Source of the DNA: JARRKC01 sp963723965
Lineage (GTDB): Bacteria > Acidobacteriota > UBA6911 > RPQK01 > JAPXNP01
Assembly: GCA_963723965.1 (NCBI GenBank)
Contig: CAVRSV010000002.1
Location: 219,654 to 283,653 of the forward strand
Direction of reading: 5' to 3'
DNA length: 64,000 nucleotides
In this document: positions 62,696 through 64,000 of the stretch, one piece after another
Layout of the letters: each line of letters opens with the position of its first letter
Position numbering within the stretch: position 1 is the stretch's first letter
Position numbers and translations under genes: made by a program
The notes under the pieces: model-generated
The model's input: the letters and a program-made list of their open reading frames with translations, nothing else
The model's database searches: none
What the model was told of the DNA's origin: nothing

Positions 62696-63010
62696 ACCTA
62701 CGCTGGACCATGCAGAGCTGAATGGAAGGGTCAGGGATTCGAGGAGGGACAATCGATCTGGGGTAGGACCTCGACAGATGCGTCTGGTCCGGGGAGAAGG
62801 TCCACAATCCCCTACCCTGCACGGAAGAAGCGGGAGGGAGACTAAACGTTTGTCGCGGTGAACTCCATTCGGTCGTCACTGCCGGGACTTGAGGGCTTTC
62901 GCAGTGCCATCCAAAATCCCGGCACTGAAGAGCCCGGCTATTCTCATTGCGTCCCCTGCGGGACCCGCCACCAGTTCCCGGAACTCGAAACTCGGAACCC
63001 GAAACTGATC
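62696..63010. other. Gap without a gene
   Basis: These 315 bases contain no convincing frame. TGCCGGGA (62880-62887) and TCCCGGCA (62917-62924) form an 8-bp inverted pair, and the first heptamer-repeat tract starts at 62980. Confidence 0.5.
62980..63007. repeat. Heptamer repeat tract A (4 units)
   Basis: Four consecutive 7-base units read GGAACTC, GAAACTC, GGAACCC and GAAACTG. The tract ends 3 bases before the encoded CCA end of tRNA-Val. Confidence 0.7.
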
Positions 63011-63087
63011 TGGTGGGCGGTACTGGGTTCGAACCAGTGACCTCCGGTTTGTAAGACCGGCGCTCTGACCAGCTGAGCTAACCGCCC
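63011..63087 (-). tRNA. tRNA-Val (anticodon TAC), CCA encoded
   Basis: On the minus strand the 5' arm GGGCGGT (63087-63081) pairs with ACCGCCC (63021-63015), followed by discriminator A and a genome-encoded CCA (63013-63011). The D-arm is GCTC/GAGC, the anticodon stem CCGGT/ACCGG encloses CTTACAA, and the T-arm carries the standard GGTTCGAACC. The anticodon TAC (plus-strand 63051-63053) reads valine codons. All stems pair, so the gene should be functional. Confidence 0.97.
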
Positions 63088-63106
63088 GTCCTGGCTGAAG
63101 GGCCGT

Positions 63107-63112
63107 AGTATA
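63107..63112 (-). promoter_or_regulatory. -10 element of the tRNA-Val gene
   Basis: The minus strand reads TATACT at 63112-63107, placing a transcript start near 63100, 13 bases before the mature 5' end of the tRNA. The -35 region overlaps heptamer-repeat tract B and has only a weak match. Confidence 0.5.
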
Positions 63113-63127
63113 GCAAAGGGGGTCGGG

Positions 63128-63162
63128 GATTTGAGATTTACGATTTACGATTTTCGATTTGG
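63128..63162. repeat. Heptamer repeat tract B (5 units)
   Basis: Five consecutive 7-base units read GATTTGA, GATTTAC, GATTTAC, GATTTTC and GATTTGG. The tract lies upstream of the tRNA and overlaps its -35 region. Confidence 0.75.
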
Positions 63163-63194
63163 GAGTCCGGAGCGATCAGAATAGGTACGCGCCC

Positions 63195-63222
63195 GGAGCT
63201 CGAAGCTGGGAGCTGGAAGCCG
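63195..63222. repeat. Heptamer repeat tract C (4 units)
   Basis: Four consecutive 7-base units read GGAGCTC, GAAGCTG, GGAGCTG and GAAGCCG. Its unit is similar to that of tract A with A-to-G changes. The remainder of the 385-base gap 63088-63472 holds no convincing gene. Confidence 0.7.
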
Positions 63223-63472
63223 GGATTGCGGGGGCCGGCCGCCGCCTTTTGGTGTGCCTTCTTTGCCGGGTTGAACCATGCTCAGGACTGTTTCGGCCTC
63301 CGTCGGACGCGCAAAGGCTTGGCTTGCCACGTTCGGCTCAGGCCCCGTGACGCTCGAATTCGCCGGGTCCGATTTCCGACAGGATCGAGACGATTTAGCC
63401 TGCCCGGATGGCTCTGCTGCGGACCCGCATGCAAGAATCGACTATCGAGGAAACGGAACCCGTCTTGGACAG

Positions 63473-64000
63473 ATGTGCCCCGGAGACCCTTTGAATCGAT
63501 TCGAATCCTTCTCGAAATGTGTCGAGCGGCTGTTGCGGTTCGGGATCATCCTCGTTTGCCTCGGGACGCTCACGGCGGCCGAAGATGCTCCTCGGCTCGT
63601 GGGCCTGTGGGGCGGAGACTTGTCGTTCGGCCCGAAGCTGAAAGGTAAACTCGTCGTCGACGGACGCGGCGCCGACTGGATAGCCAAAATCGGTGGTCTG
63701 ACTGTCGAGGTGGTGAAGAACGGTTCACATCTTCGATTCGAGGTGCCGGACGATCAGGGTGCGTTTCGTGGGGAACTCAGCGAGGACGACAGGAGCATCG
63801 TCGGTCAGTGGATCCAGCCGGCCGGTGTCACCTTCAACAGCCCTTATGCAACGCCGGTTCTCCTCTCTCGGGCCGACGATCGGGTGTGGCGGGGAGATCT
63901 GGTGCCCGTCGAAGATCATCTCACGCTTTATCTGCTGGTCGAATCCAAACCGGATGGAGGACTGACGGCGTCGATGCGAAACCCGGAGTCGAACTTCGGC
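63473..64000 (+). CDS. Exported protein, probable serine hydrolase (beta-lactamase-like) N-terminal part, 3' end outside window
   Basis: ATG 63473 opens a frame with no stop to the window end (176 codons). A hydrophobic export segment (LLRFGIILVCLGTLTAAED) precedes a beta-rich lipocalin-like domain (RLVGLWGGDLSFGPKLKGKL, RFEVPDDQGAFRGEL, IVGQWIQPAG). The last residues, LTASMRNPESNFG, recall the junction found before the class-C beta-lactamase-like domain in many exported serine hydrolases of environmental bacteria. The catalytic part is not in the window, so the assignment is tentative. Confidence 0.6.
   Translation, partial: MCPGDPLNRFESFSKCVERLLRFGIILVCLGTLTAAEDAPRLVGLWGGDLSFGPKLKGKLVVDGRGADWIAKIGGLTVEVVKNGSHLRFEVPDDQGAFRGELSEDDRSIVGQWIQPAGVTFNSPYATPVLLSRADDRVWRGDLVPVEDHLTLYLLVESKPDGGLTASMRNPESNFG

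Noticed and set aside
63128..63222. Heptamer tracts as a CRISPR array
   Set aside because: Units are 7 bases without spacers; this is a short tandem repeat, not a CRISPR.

Overview
The window is one GC-rich, gene-dense bacterial segment. Its combination of genes most resembles Acidobacteriota: two MacB/FtsX-type 'acidobacterial duplicated orphan permease' proteins, several eukaryote-like Ser/Thr kinases carrying TPR or TolB-propeller sensors, an exported tricorn-type protease, a SIMPL-domain protein, and an ECF sigma/anti-sigma operon with HEAT-repeat proteins. This assignment is an inference from gene families; no rRNA is present to confirm it.

Layout. 1-13 kb holds ordinary chromosomal genes: the 3' part of mutS, a GT39-type membrane glycosyltransferase, an AgcS alanine/glycine:Na+ symporter, an XdhC-like molybdoenzyme accessory protein, a divergent pair (Sua5/YrdC tRNA-modification enzyme and a TrmH-type RNA methyltransferase) with a symmetric -10 element between them, rarA, a SIMPL protein coupled to an M50 site-2 protease, a 2-hydroxyacid dehydrogenase and a dual-specificity-type phosphatase. 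13-18 kb has a mannose-1-phosphate guanylyltransferase, a SufR-like Fe-S regulator and a cytochrome bc-type operon (dihaem cytochrome c, Rieske protein, cytochrome b fused to a monohaem c domain). 18-29 kb has an intact kinase-TPR gene, the sigma/anti-sigma/HEAT operon, an aldo/keto reductase and the first large permease.

29.7-33.3 kb is the most unusual part: a promoter, an outer-membrane barrel gene whose signal peptide is cut off by one in-frame TGA, a TusA-like protein, a DsrE-like protein and a protein with a TusA-like domain fused to a compact cobalamin-independent methionine-synthase (MetE-type) domain that keeps all four zinc ligands. This looks like a sulfur-relay cassette feeding a thiol methyltransferase. 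33.3-46.3 kb encodes mainly exported proteins: a duplicated-domain surface protein coupled to a DNRLRE-type protein, two membrane-anchored helix-turn-helix proteins with FG-GAP-like sensor domains, an exported tricorn protease and a GDSL hydrolase.

46.3-60 kb is accessory and decaying. Two kinase genes are broken by many frameshifts, which cluster in one contiguous block (about 47.8-52.2 kb) that crosses the gene boundary. Nearby are stubs of two more kinase paralogues, a TonB-dependent receptor reduced to three short fragments, a broken SRPBCC gene, and stubs of an SDR and a flavin monooxygenase. Small intact genes, including a pair of related secreted proteins, sit among them. The window ends with a second large permease preceded by a compound inverted repeat, a tRNA-Val bracketed by three heptamer-repeat tracts, and the start of a probable serine hydrolase.
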